A stretch of 64,000 nt of DNA. It comes from Pseudoflavonifractor sp. An184. GTDB lineage: Bacteria > Bacillota > Clostridia > Oscillospirales > Oscillospiraceae. This document shows, piece by piece, positions 31,789-39,248 of this stretch (position 1 is the first letter of the stretch; each line of letters starts with the position of its first letter). The DNA lies in the NCBI RefSeq assembly GCF_002160305.1, contig NZ_NFKI01000001.1:1-64000 (forward strand), in the 5' to 3' direction. A program made the translations under genes and the position numbers. Under the pieces are notes generated by a model. The model was not told where the DNA came from and ran no database searches. It saw only the letters and a program-made list of their open reading frames with translations.

Positions 31789-32475
31789 TCAAAGAACCGT
31801 TACCTCCGCGTTCTTCTCACCGAATTTTTCACGCAGCATCTGGCAGATCCGGGGCCGCTCCGCCCCCTGTTTTTCCTGCTGCTTGATCAGCTTATAGGCT
31901 TGGAACAGAGTGGAGGGACCGATCTCCGAACTGAAATAACCGATCCCCTGGTTCCAGGCCAGCAGCTCAAACACATCGTCCAGGGCCGCTGACTCCACCC
32001 CGCAGGCATAGGCTTTGATCAGCTCTCTTGTGGCCTGCCGCATCCGTCCGGCGCCCACGGCGTTGGCCAGGGAGAGGAGCAGCCGCATTTCATAAGGCAG
32101 CGTCCGCTTTTCGCTCTGCCAGGTCAGCGACCAGAAGTCCGCCGCGATCCGGCCCAGCTCCTCGTCGATCATGGGATAGTTGAGCAGGGCCAGGGGCTTG
32201 AAGGGCGTATCCTCCCCGCCGTCCTTTTTCTCCACACGGCAGAACGAAACATGAAATTCAGCCGGCCCGGCCTGCTCGGTATGGTGTTCAAACCCAAGGG
32301 CCTCCATGGCGGCATAGAGCGGGTGGGGCTCAAAGGTCTGGATGACGGTGAAGCCCTCGCCTACTTCCAGTCCCATTGCTTTCTGCTTCAGGCCCGGGAA
32401 AAAGTTCCCCTGCAGATGGCGTACATCGACGACCTGGAAGTTGGGCGCCTGATCTTTCCAATTTTCGTAACTCAT
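31789..32475 (-). CDS. DUF2249 domain protein with a helical CMD-like C-terminal half
   Basis: The protein has 228 residues. Residues ~14-85 (VVDVRHL...LEVGEGFTVIQTFEPHPLYAAMEALGFEHH...GPAEFHVSFCR) fit DUF2249, a TusA-like fold. The C-terminal half (LPYEMRLLLSLANAVGAGRMRQATRELIKAYACGVESAALDDVFELLAWNQGIGYFSSEIGP) looks like the helical carboxymuconolactone-decarboxylase/AhpD fold but lacks its CxxC. DUF2249 proteins often occur beside anaerobic redox or NO/haem genes. The function here is unknown. It overlaps the GNAT stop (ATGA) and is last in the box 7 operon. Confidence 0.7.
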   Translation of the reverse strand: MSYENWKDQAPNFQVVDVRHLQGNFFPGLKQKAMGLEVGEGFTVIQTFEPHPLYAAMEALGFEHHTEQAGPAEFHVSFCRVEKKDGGEDTPFKPLALLNYPMIDEELGRIAADFWSLTWQSEKRTLPYEMRLLLSLANAVGAGRMRQATRELIKAYACGVESAALDDVFELLAWNQGIGYFSSEIGPSTLFQAYKLIKQQEKQGAERPRICQMLREKFGEKNAEVTVL

Positions 32476-33116
32476 GCGCTGTCTGCCCCCTTGATTCGGT
32501 ATTCATAGATAATGGTCCGGTTTTCGGAGCCATCCCGGAACGGCGTTTCGGCCACCCTCGCAAAGCCGCGCTTCTCATAAAATTCCCATGACGCCAGCGT
32601 ATTGGTCAGCAGACGCACGGTGTCCGCACCGTCAGCCCTGGCTCTGGACAGAAACTGTGTGACCAAGGCCGTCCCAAGCCCTTTCCGATAGGCTGCTTTG
32701 GACGCAAGCGCCACAAGCTCCAGGTCGCAGGCTCCGAAGGTCTTGCTGTCCCGCTCCTGTAATTGGGAGGAGAAATGATCCCATTGTTTCTGAAAACGCT
32801 CCGACATTTTATAACGCTTCAAATAGTATTTGAGAAACATCCTGCACCACAAGCCATAGTGCCTTTTGCACCTATATCGGTTTGCCAAAGTTCGGTCGAA
32901 GGCTTTGTCGTATTTCCCGCAAACGAACCCCACGACCTGCCCATCCTCCGCCTCCGCAACAAAGGTGAAGTTGCATTTTTCAATCAAGACCTGGGCATAA
33001 TCCCGCAACAGGAGCTTGTCGCAATGATCTATAGGGGCCGTAAAAAAGCCTTCATACAGGCACTCACCGCAGGCCGCGGCGTCTCTTTCTGCGTATGGAC
33101 GGATCGTAAACACCAT
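32472..33116 (-). CDS. GNAT-family N-acetyltransferase
   Basis: The protein has 214 residues. The acetyl-CoA motif AYRKGLGTALVTQFLSRARADGADTVRLLTNTLASWEFYEKRGFARVAE (about 138-187) contains the GNAT RxxGxG/A loop and the C-terminal FYEKRGF signature. The N-terminal half starts VFTIRPYAERDAAACGECLYEGFF. The acceptor is unknown. It lies 29 bp after the lipoprotein gene in the box 7 operon. Base composition is slightly AT-richer than its neighbours. Confidence 0.85.
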   Translation of the reverse strand: MVFTIRPYAERDAAACGECLYEGFFTAPIDHCDKLLLRDYAQVLIEKCNFTFVAEAEDGQVVGFVCGKYDKAFDRTLANRYRCKRHYGLWCRMFLKYYLKRYKMSERFQKQWDHFSSQLQERDSKTFGACDLELVALASKAAYRKGLGTALVTQFLSRARADGADTVRLLTNTLASWEFYEKRGFARVAETPFRDGSENRTIIYEYRIKGADSA

Positions 33117-33145
33117 GATCGTGCTCCCCGTATGTGAGTCTTACT

Positions 33146-33466
33146 TCAGTTATTCCGAAACGGTTGCCACTCGAATGTCCACTTCCCGCCCTCTTTCAAG
33201 ACGAGTTGGGGAGACTGTTCTGTCAGCAAGGTGCGGTTAAATTCAGATTGAACATCCGCTGGAAGTTTGGAAAACCCCTCCGGGTCAAAGTGACGGAACA
33301 GGTCTCCCCAGGTGGAGTCTGCTGCCGGCGTGAATCCTTCCGTTGCCGCAGGTCCCTCCAACGGGGACGGTGACTCGCTTTCTGCATCCCCGTGATTCAT
33401 CATCCCGCAGCCGGTTAGCAGGCAAAAGATAGCAAGCGCAGCCAGAACCGTTTTCCACCGTTTCAA
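33146..33466 (-). CDS. Small secreted lipoprotein, unknown function
   Basis: The protein has 106 residues. The TTG start at 33466 behind AGGGGGG gives MKRWKTVLAALAIFCLLTGC, a signal peptide ending in the lipobox LTGC. The mature ~87 residues are acidic (DAESESPSPLEGPAATEGFTP...) with no recognisable domain. It is second in the box 7 operon. Its layout (short lipoprotein beside a methyltransferase) echoes that at 21674, but I see no sequence similarity. Confidence 0.7.
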   Translation of the reverse strand: MKRWKTVLAALAIFCLLTGCGMMNHGDAESESPSPLEGPAATEGFTPAADSTWGDLFRHFDPEGFSKLPADVQSEFNRTLLTEQSPQLVLKEGGKWTFEWQPFRNN

Positions 33467-33477
33467 AACAATCCCCC

Positions 33478-34176
33478 CTATTCAGCGGTTCCCAGTCCTG
33501 TTCCTGGATATCTCCCGTGCAGGCGTCCTTCACTCCTGCTCTGCGCGGTGATCCGTTCCGCCGGTGTCCACCGGCAGGCGGCGCAACAAAGGGGCAGCAC
33601 ACGGCCGCCCAGCAGTGCGTGCTCCACCACCCAGAAATCGTGCATGGACAGATAGGAGACAAACTCTCCAGCGTTCCAGCGGTGGTAAACATGGAAACCG
33701 GTTCGCTCCATACACCAGGTGCGAAGCCTTGCCAGCCGCCCTCCGCCGTGGACAAAGGTAGGGGCAAACAACCATCCGCCCGGCTTCAGAACCCGCTGGA
33801 TCTCCCGGAGCACGCGATCCGGCTCCGGCAGGATGTGCAGGGCATTGGCGATGACCACCGCGTCGAAGGACTCCGGCGCGTAGGGCAGATGGGCGGCATC
33901 CTGGACAGAGAAGTGGAGGCGTGAGGAGCCGATCCGCTTTTTCGCCTCCTGGATCATAGCGGGAGCGGCGTCCGTGGCCTCCCAGAGCCGGACATAGGGC
34001 GAGAGCGGAAAGGACAGCTGCCCCGTGCCGCAGGCCAGCTCCAGCACGTTCATATCCCGGGAGAGATGGGGCCGGATCCGCTCACACACCGCCGCGTACA
34101 GCGGTGCGGAGCGGTCCATGGACCTGGTATAATGCCGGGCAGTCTTCTGCCAAAAAGCCAATTCAGATTCCTTCAT
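33478..34176 (-). CDS. Class I SAM-dependent methyltransferase
   Basis: The protein has 232 residues. Motif I is NVLELACGTGQLSFPLSP (about 40-57), then ATDAAPAMI, QDAAHLPYAPESFDAVVIANALHILPEP and LKPGGWLFAPTFV, the Methyltransf_11 pattern. The C-terminal tail is Cys-rich (LPLCCAACRWTPAERI). The acceptor is unknown. It is the first gene after box 7 and is followed closely by the lipoprotein, GNAT and DUF2249 genes. Confidence 0.85.
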   Translation of the reverse strand: MKESELAFWQKTARHYTRSMDRSAPLYAAVCERIRPHLSRDMNVLELACGTGQLSFPLSPYVRLWEATDAAPAMIQEAKKRIGSSRLHFSVQDAAHLPYAPESFDAVVIANALHILPEPDRVLREIQRVLKPGGWLFAPTFVHGGGRLARLRTWCMERTGFHVYHRWNAGEFVSYLSMHDFWVVEHALLGGRVLPLCCAACRWTPAERITAQSRSEGRLHGRYPGTGLGTAE

Positions 34177-34195
34177 GGTGCGATGCCTCTTTTGT

Positions 34196-34213
34196 GGTTA
34201 GTATCTGCTAACC
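34196..34213 (-). promoter_or_regulatory. Box 7: DtxR-type box upstream of the methyltransferase operon
   Basis: GGTTAG-TATCTG-CTAACC has perfect arms. On the minus strand TTGCAA, a 17-bp spacer and TATCTT can be read just upstream, so here the box nearly abuts the -10. An alternative -10 TAGTAT would leave a 5-bp gap. Confidence 0.82.
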
Positions 34214-34318
34214 ATAAGATACTACAACCCGCAAAAGATTGCAAGTCCCCGCGAGGAGCAAATGTGTTGAGAGAAACGAGTAGATGACCATGAAGGATGC
34301 CGGCGCCTCTCTGTTTTC

Positions 34319-34741
34319 TCAGGCGAGGGCCGCGCCCAGGGCCCGGCAGGCCGACAGGGCCTCCTCATCCGGAGCCTCGTTGCAGATCACGCTGTCACAG
34401 ACGAGGTTTGCCCCGTCGTCGTTGCACCGGGCCTCCCAGCTGCGCATCCATTCGCCGTCGCCCCATCCGTAGGAACCGAACAGGGCGATGCTCTTCCCGC
34501 TCAGCCGGCCCTCACAGGCGGTAAACATGGGCTCAAACTCACTCTCCTCCAGCTGCTCCGACCCCATGGAGGGGCAGCCAAAGGCAATGGCGTCATACTC
34601 GCTGACCTGCTCGGGGGAAAACTCGGAGGCGGTGAGCAGGGACACCTCGGCCCCCTTTTCCTTGGCACCTTCCACGACCGCCGCGGCCATGGCCTCGGTG
34701 TTGCCGGTGCCGCTCCAATAAACAACTGCGATTTTGCTCAT
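34319..34741 (-). CDS. Short-chain flavodoxin
   Basis: The protein has 140 residues from the ATG at 34741 (MSKIAVVYWSGTGNTEAMAAAVVEG). The FMN phosphate loop WSGTGNTEAM (about 9-18), the AFGCPSMGSEQLEESEFEPMF loop and the LFGSYGWGDGEWM loop fit the short-chain flavodoxins of clostridia. Flavodoxin replaces ferredoxin as electron carrier when iron is scarce, which fits the regulon. It follows the DUF3793 gene by 42 bp and is probably the last gene of the box 8 operon. Confidence 0.9.
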   Translation of the reverse strand: MSKIAVVYWSGTGNTEAMAAAVVEGAKEKGAEVSLLTASEFSPEQVSEYDAIAFGCPSMGSEQLEESEFEPMFTACEGRLSGKSIALFGSYGWGDGEWMRSWEARCNDDGANLVCDSVICNEAPDEEALSACRALGAALA

Positions 34742-34783
34742 AAGAATCAACAACCTTTCTGATTTACTTGGATTTGGAAAACA

Positions 34784-35335
34784 TCAGCCAGCTACCGTGA
34801 GCTGCTCGATGGACTTCCCCTGTTCCCACTGCTGGGAATAGATTTTGCTGCATTTTTTGTACCTTCGAAAGATACACTTGGCCGCTTGTTCATCACCGTA
34901 GACCTTCCAGCAGCCAACGCACTTGTGATTGCACGCTTTATTGAGAATGAAACCCAGGACATCCTCCGGCGGATAGCTGAGAAACAGGCCGATCTCATGG
35001 GGGAATTCTCCGTCCGACCGCAGACGTTGGATCAGGTGGATCACACACCGGTTGGAATCTTCCGGCGTATAACCATATTGCAGGAGCAGTCCCCTGGAAC
35101 AGTGATCTGCCAGATCACACTCCAGCGCATTGGGCCGGTAGACATAGATAAGGGCACGGCCTTTCTGAACTCTCAGCGGCAGGGCGCGGATCCCCTTGGG
35201 GACCAGCTTCCTGTTCAAGCGGCATAATTCTTTTGTCAGTGCGGCTTTGCAGGGGCAGGCGCAGGAAAACAGGTTTCCGGTTTTGATCCCTGCCAAAGTC
35301 GGGGCGCAGTGGCGAATGACCAGGTCTTCTGACAT
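34784..35335 (-). CDS. DUF3793-family protein
   Basis: The protein has 183 residues. IRHCAPTLAGIKTGNLFSCACP, then NRKLVPKGIRALPLRVQKGRALIYVYRP, and FPHEIGLFLSYPPEDVLGFILNKACNHKCVGCWKVYGDEQAAKCIFRRYKKC, match DUF3793. The Cys distribution (CACPC near the N-terminus, CVGC) suggests metal or redox chemistry. From general knowledge the family is often encoded beside flavodoxin or ferrous iron transport genes in Clostridia, and here flavodoxin follows directly. The function is not established. Confidence 0.85.
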   Translation of the reverse strand: MSEDLVIRHCAPTLAGIKTGNLFSCACPCKAALTKELCRLNRKLVPKGIRALPLRVQKGRALIYVYRPNALECDLADHCSRGLLLQYGYTPEDSNRCVIHLIQRLRSDGEFPHEIGLFLSYPPEDVLGFILNKACNHKCVGCWKVYGDEQAAKCIFRRYKKCSKIYSQQWEQGKSIEQLTVAG

Positions 35336-35392
35336 AAGCTTTATCCCCCGAAAAGAAATGGACTTTCTGTTTGACGCTGTGCGATATTCACG

Positions 35393-35548
35393 TCAAAGCA
35401 GTTTTTTATGACTGTTATGAGACTGTGGCTTCTCATGGTGTAAGAACCAATATGCGAGCTTTTTAATCATCTGACAGATCGCGCAGATGACAGCACAGAA
35501 CAGCAAAGCGGCCAAGCCATATCCCAAAGACTGTACTGCCTCGTTCAT
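35393..35548 (-). CDS. 51-residue single-pass membrane protein
   Basis: The ATG at 35548 is preceded by AGAGGCGG. The product begins MNEAVQSLGYGLAALLFCAV, continues ICAICQMIKKLAYWFLHH and ends with a polar His/Lys/Ser-rich tail before TGA at 35393-35395. One hydrophobic segment (about 8-27) with two Cys is followed by a basic region, predicting a cytoplasmic tail. No family is recognised. It sits between the thioredoxin-reductase-like gene and DUF3793 in the box 8 operon. Confidence 0.55.
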   Translation of the reverse strand: MNEAVQSLGYGLAALLFCAVICAICQMIKKLAYWFLHHEKPQSHNSHKKLL

Positions 35549-35608
35549 CGTACCGCCTCTTTTCTAATCTTCTCCGCGCAATATTGATGATGGGTACCGC
35601 TGGCTCCG

Positions 35609-37228
35609 TTAAGTCAGCAATTCCAACAGTTGCCGGATGCTCTTCTTGCCAAAGGAGACCTGCTCCCCGCTGTTGACCACCAGGCAGGGGACGCTCATGA
35701 CCTGGTACTTTTCCCGCAGGTCGGGAAAGTGGTTCAGGTCGTAGACCTGGGCGGTGATGTTCGGATTTTCCGCGGCAACACGCTGGGCGGCGGTCACCAG
35801 TTCTGGGCACATGGTGCAGGAGAGGGACACCAACACCTGAAGATCCATTGTTTTTTGAATGGCATGGATGGCGTTCCGGCTCTCTTCGTCCAAAGCCTGT
35901 CCCGGCCCGGCGGCGTTGTAGAGGCCCAGAACGAAGGAGGTGAACTCATGGCCGCCGGGGACGCCGTGGAAGGCAAGGCCCGTCCAGTCGCCGTCCGCCC
36001 GGCAGACCCGGACGCAGGGCAGATGGTCCGCACTGGCGGGGTCACCCACTTCAACAGATAATTTCCCGCTCTGGGCCGCCAGCTCATCCATGTATTGCCG
36101 CAGTTCGGCGGACAGGGGCGTTTCATCCAGAAACAGACGCAGGATCAATGGCGATGCCATCCGGGCGAACACCGTGTGGAGCTGAGAGAGCATATCCCCG
36201 TTAAACAGAGTGCTGCCTGCCTCAGCGGGTGCCGCCGCTTCCTCTGCCCGGCTCACTGGTTGCTGGGGGCGGAGGCCAGTCCTGGCCTGCATGGCGGCGC
36301 ACAGCCGCTCCAGCTCGGTGGCGGCCAAAGCGCCGTCACCCACGGCGGTGACCACCTGCCGCAGGGGCTTGACACATACGTCCCCGGCGGCATACAGGCC
36401 GTCCGCCGTGGTCTTCTGGCTGCGGTCGGTGAGGACATAGCCCTGCTCGTCCAACTCCGCCAGCCCCTGTACCAGTTCCGTGGCTGGCTCATATCCGGCA
36501 AAGACGAAGACGCCGAAGGTCTCCCCATCCGCCGCGTGGTGCTTGGTCACCTGGCCGGTTCTTGTGTTGCGATAGCGGATGAACCGCAGGGCGGTGTCAC
36601 CGGACACCTCTTCCACCACTGTGTTGGTGAGGACGGTGATCTTCTCGTGGTTCCGGGCGGCATCCGCCGTGGCTTGGGCGCAGGTGAATCCGTCGCCCCG
36701 GATCAGAATGGTCACGTGGCGGGCGTACTTGGTAAGGAACACGCTCTCCTCGGCGGCCGCGAAGCCGCCGCCCACCACAAAGACATCCTTGCCGGTAAAG
36801 AACTCCCCATCGCAGGTGGCGCAATAGGCAACTCCCCGCCCCCGGAACTGTGCTTCACCCTGGAACCCCACCATACGGGGATGGGCGCCGGTGGCCAGCA
36901 GGACGCCGAAGCACTTCAAATCGCCACGCCCAGTGCGCACAGTCTTCACATCACCGCTCAGATCCAGTTCGGTGACCTCCGCCAGGAGGAATTCCGCACC
37001 GAAGGACTCGGCCTGTTTCCGCATCGTTTCCGTGAGCGCGGCGCCGCTGGTTCGCTCCACCCCGGGGAAATTGACCACTTCTGCGGTAATGGTGATCTGC
37101 CCGCCGAAGTGGTTCTTTTCCACGACCACGACCCGGTAGCGGGCCCGGGCCAGATAGAGGGCGGCGGTGAGTCCCGCCGGCCCTCCTCCGATGACCACGA
37201 CATCGTAGAGATTTTCCATCCGCTCCAT
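35609..37228 (-). CDS. Thioredoxin-reductase/AhpF-like flavoprotein with C-terminal thioredoxin-like domains
   Basis: The protein has 539 residues. The FAD-binding GGGPAGLTAAL (14-24), the redox pair CATC (136-139), an NADPH-binding GGGFAAAEE and the C-terminal FAD motif TADGLYAAGDV define a thioredoxin-reductase core (1-~310). After a linker there are two thioredoxin-fold segments, the last with CTMC near residue 470. This is the AhpF parts list in reversed order, since AhpF carries the CxxC domain at its N-terminus. The gene begins 3 bp after ahpC, so it is the likely reductase for that peroxiredoxin. A second in-frame ATG at 37219 is possible. Confidence 0.88.
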   Translation of the reverse strand: MERMENLYDVVVIGGGPAGLTAALYLARARYRVVVVEKNHFGGQITITAEVVNFPGVERTSGAALTETMRKQAESFGAEFLLAEVTELDLSGDVKTVRTGRGDLKCFGVLLATGAHPRMVGFQGEAQFRGRGVAYCATCDGEFFTGKDVFVVGGGFAAAEESVFLTKYARHVTILIRGDGFTCAQATADAARNHEKITVLTNTVVEEVSGDTALRFIRYRNTRTGQVTKHHAADGETFGVFVFAGYEPATELVQGLAELDEQGYVLTDRSQKTTADGLYAAGDVCVKPLRQVVTAVGDGALAATELERLCAAMQARTGLRPQQPVSRAEEAAAPAEAGSTLFNGDMLSQLHTVFARMASPLILRLFLDETPLSAELRQYMDELAAQSGKLSVEVGDPASADHLPCVRVCRADGDWTGLAFHGVPGGHEFTSFVLGLYNAAGPGQALDEESRNAIHAIQKTMDLQVLVSLSCTMCPELVTAAQRVAAENPNITAQVYDLNHFPDLREKYQVMSVPCLVVNSGEQVSFGKKSIRQLLELLT

Positions 37229-37231
37229 GGC

Positions 37232-37795
37232 TTACAACTGCCCCACCAGATCCAGGCTGGGCTTCAGGGTCTCGGCGCCAGGCTGCCACTTCGCCGGGCA
37301 CACCTCGTCTCCATGCTCCGCCACGAACTGGCAGGCCTGCACCTTCCGCAGAAGTTCATCGGCATTCCGGCCCACATTGCCGGCGTTGACCTCATAAGCC
37401 ACGATTTTCCCTTCGGGGTTCACGATGAAGCTGCCCCGCTCGGCCACGCCGTCCGCCTCGATATAGACCTCAAAATCTTTGGCCAGACAATGGGTGGGGT
37501 CGGCCAGCATGGGATACTGGATATTCTGGATGCGCTCGGAAGCGTCATGCCACGCCTTATGGACGAAATGGGTATCGCAGGAAACAGAGTAGATTTCGCA
37601 GCCGATGGCCTGGAATTTCTCATAGAGATTGGCCAGATCCTCCAATTCTGTGGGGCACACAAAGGTAAAATCGGCAGGATAGAAGAAAAACACGCTCCAC
37701 TTGCCCAGGATGTCCGCCTTGGAGACAGCTCGGAAAGCGTTGTTCTGGTAGCACTGTACGGTGAAATCGGCAATTTCTTTCTGAATCAGGGACAT
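37232..37795 (-). CDS. ahpC: Alkyl hydroperoxide reductase C-type 2-Cys peroxiredoxin
   Basis: The protein has 187 residues from the ATG at 37795 behind GGAGGTTG; the longer frame to 37813 has no ribosome site. The peroxidatic Cys is C47 in YPADFTFVCPTELEDL and the resolving Cys lies in GDEVCPAKWQPG near the C-terminus, the typical AhpC/Prx1 pattern. It reduces H2O2 and organic peroxides in the cytosol. It is the first gene under box 8, co-transcribed with the flavoprotein reductase. Control by a DtxR-type box links peroxide defence to metal status. Confidence 0.93.
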   Translation of the reverse strand: MSLIQKEIADFTVQCYQNNAFRAVSKADILGKWSVFFFYPADFTFVCPTELEDLANLYEKFQAIGCEIYSVSCDTHFVHKAWHDASERIQNIQYPMLADPTHCLAKDFEVYIEADGVAERGSFIVNPEGKIVAYEVNAGNVGRNADELLRKVQACQFVAEHGDEVCPAKWQPGAETLKPSLDLVGQL

Positions 37796-37826
37796 GGGTG
37801 ATTCAACCTCCATTCATATTTCTTGC

Positions 37827-37882
37827 AGTTAGCTGACGCTAACCGTAAAAGAATTATATAGGGTTTTCTATCTCCTTGTCAA
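37827..37882 (-). promoter_or_regulatory. Box 8: promoter and DtxR-type box of the ahpC operon
   Basis: On the minus strand TTGACA (37882-37877) is followed by TATAAT (37858-37853, 18-bp spacer) or TATATA with a 16-bp spacer. The box AGTTAG-CTGACG-CTAACC (37827-37844, plus-strand reading) begins 8 bp further on, ahead of the ahpC ribosome site. Confidence 0.87.
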
Positions 37883-37954
37883 GAGGGAGTGCGCACGGCT
37901 CTGAATATGTATCGCTCGACTCAATAAAACCGCTTCTATAATAAGTCGGCGGGC

Positions 37955-38008
37955 TTGATTTTTGCGTTAAGCAAGTGTATACTGCTCTTGGGTTAGTTAT
38001 TGCTAACC
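37955..38008 (+). promoter_or_regulatory. Box 9: promoter and DtxR-type box of the divergent methyltransferase operon
   Basis: TTGATT (37955-37960), a 17-bp spacer and TATACT (37978-37983) are followed after 7 bp by GGTTAG-TTATTG-CTAACC (37991-38008). Boxes 8 and 9 thus control back-to-back operons. Confidence 0.88.
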
Positions 38009-38031
38009 TATTTTGAGGGATGAGGGTGCCT

Positions 38032-38682
38032 ATGGAACTTTTTCGATCTTTCCTTCGCAACACACGAAAACCGGAAGGTTTTCTGGGCAAGTGCATGGTA
38101 GCCAGCATGAATTATGCCCATGCCGCCCTGGCGGACTGGGGACTGGGCTGTTTGCCGAAAACAGGTCCCGTCAGGATTGCGGAACTGGGCTGCGGCGGCG
38201 GCCGAAACATCCGGGCCCTTCTGCGAAAATACCCTGCCGCAACTGTCACCGCCCTGGACTATTCGGAAATATCCGTGGAAAAGGCCAGAAATATCAATCA
38301 GGAAGAACTGCAGGCCGGCCGCTGCCGTGTCATACAGGGAGATGTTTCTCGCCTCCCTTTCGAGGATAGGGCATTTGATCTGGCGACTGCCTTTGAAACG
38401 GTATATTTCTGGCCCGGCCCCACGGAGAGTTTCCGGGAGGTGTACCGCATCTTGCGGCCGGGCGGCATCTTTCTGATCGTCAATGAAGTGGACGGAGAAA
38501 ATCCCCGAGACAGCAGGTGGCTTTCTGTCATTGATGGGATGAAGATATTCAACCGGAGCCAGTTTGTCACCTTTCTCACCGAGGCTGGTTTTTCTAAGGT
38601 CATCGTGAAGCGGGATGCGAAAAGACACTGGCTCTGTGTGCTGGCGATCCGGGAGGATGCGGGGTGTTCAGGCAATAAATAA
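38032..38682 (+). CDS. Class I SAM-dependent methyltransferase
   Basis: The protein has 216 residues from the ATG at 38032, spaced correctly from GAGGG; an ATG at 38020 overlaps that site. Motif I is IAELGCGGGRNIRALL (about 49-64), then ALDYSEISVEKA, GDVSRLPFEDRAFDLATAFETVYFW and LRPGG. It starts with ELFRSFLRNTRKPEGFLGKCMVASMNYAH, a helical cap. The acceptor is unknown. It leads the box 9 operon. Confidence 0.85.
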   Translation: MELFRSFLRNTRKPEGFLGKCMVASMNYAHAALADWGLGCLPKTGPVRIAELGCGGGRNIRALLRKYPAATVTALDYSEISVEKARNINQEELQAGRCRVIQGDVSRLPFEDRAFDLATAFETVYFWPGPTESFREVYRILRPGGIFLIVNEVDGENPRDSRWLSVIDGMKIFNRSQFVTFLTEAGFSKVIVKRDAKRHWLCVLAIREDAGCSGNK

Positions 38683-38720
38683 CAAGAGAGATCCCTTATG
38701 AAAAATGCGGGAGGATTTCT

Positions 38721-39236
38721 ATGAACTGGACGCGCAGCATCTTGGACGGGCTCGCTATGGCGGCCTATTTTAACCTGTTCGCCGCAGCGGCTGCACTGTA
38801 TAAGCCCCGGCTGATGTTTCCCTGCTATCCGTCCGCCATCATCAAGGCGGCGAACAGGCCGCCTACCAGAGAGGAAAACCGTTTTTACTGGCTTTGGATC
38901 TGCTTTGGAGAGCTGCTGCCTCTCCTTCTTTATGGTGCGGTCAGCGCTGTGGAGGGCGGGACAACCGGATTCTGGCGTCTATCCCTGATGGGATACATCC
39001 AGTGGATGATGATCAACATAGGCGATCTTCTTTTTCTGGATGTGTGGCTGATCCAGAAAAAAGCGAAAGACCGTTTTGTGATCCCTGGTACAGAGGGACA
39101 TCCCGGCTATGAGTTCACAGACTGGATGAAGGGCTATGCGCTGCCAGAGCACCTGCTCCAATGGCCGCTGCTGCTGTGCCCGCTCATGGCGGCGGCTCAG
39201 GCGGGATTGGGGCTGTTATGGCAAAAGATAGGATAG
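38721..39236 (+). CDS. Multipass membrane protein, unknown family
   Basis: The protein has 171 residues with four probable membrane segments (about 8-26, 58-75, 86-110 and 146-166). A polar loop, KPRLMFPCYPSAIIKAANRPPTREENRFYW, follows the first helix, and FVIPGTEGHPGYEFTDWMKGY precedes the last. The ATG follows GGGAGGAT. No catalytic motif is recognised. It sits between two methyltransferases in the box 9 operon and may form a membrane complex with the anchored enzyme that follows 12 bp later. Confidence 0.7.
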   Translation: MNWTRSILDGLAMAAYFNLFAAAAALYKPRLMFPCYPSAIIKAANRPPTREENRFYWLWICFGELLPLLLYGAVSAVEGGTTGFWRLSLMGYIQWMMINIGDLLFLDVWLIQKKAKDRFVIPGTEGHPGYEFTDWMKGYALPEHLLQWPLLLCPLMAAAQAGLGLLWQKIG

Positions 39237-39248
39237 GAGATGGTTCAA

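Noticed and set aside
33413-33430. GGTTAG half site inside the small lipoprotein gene
   Set aside because: No CTAACC follows after 6 bp and it lies within coding sequence.
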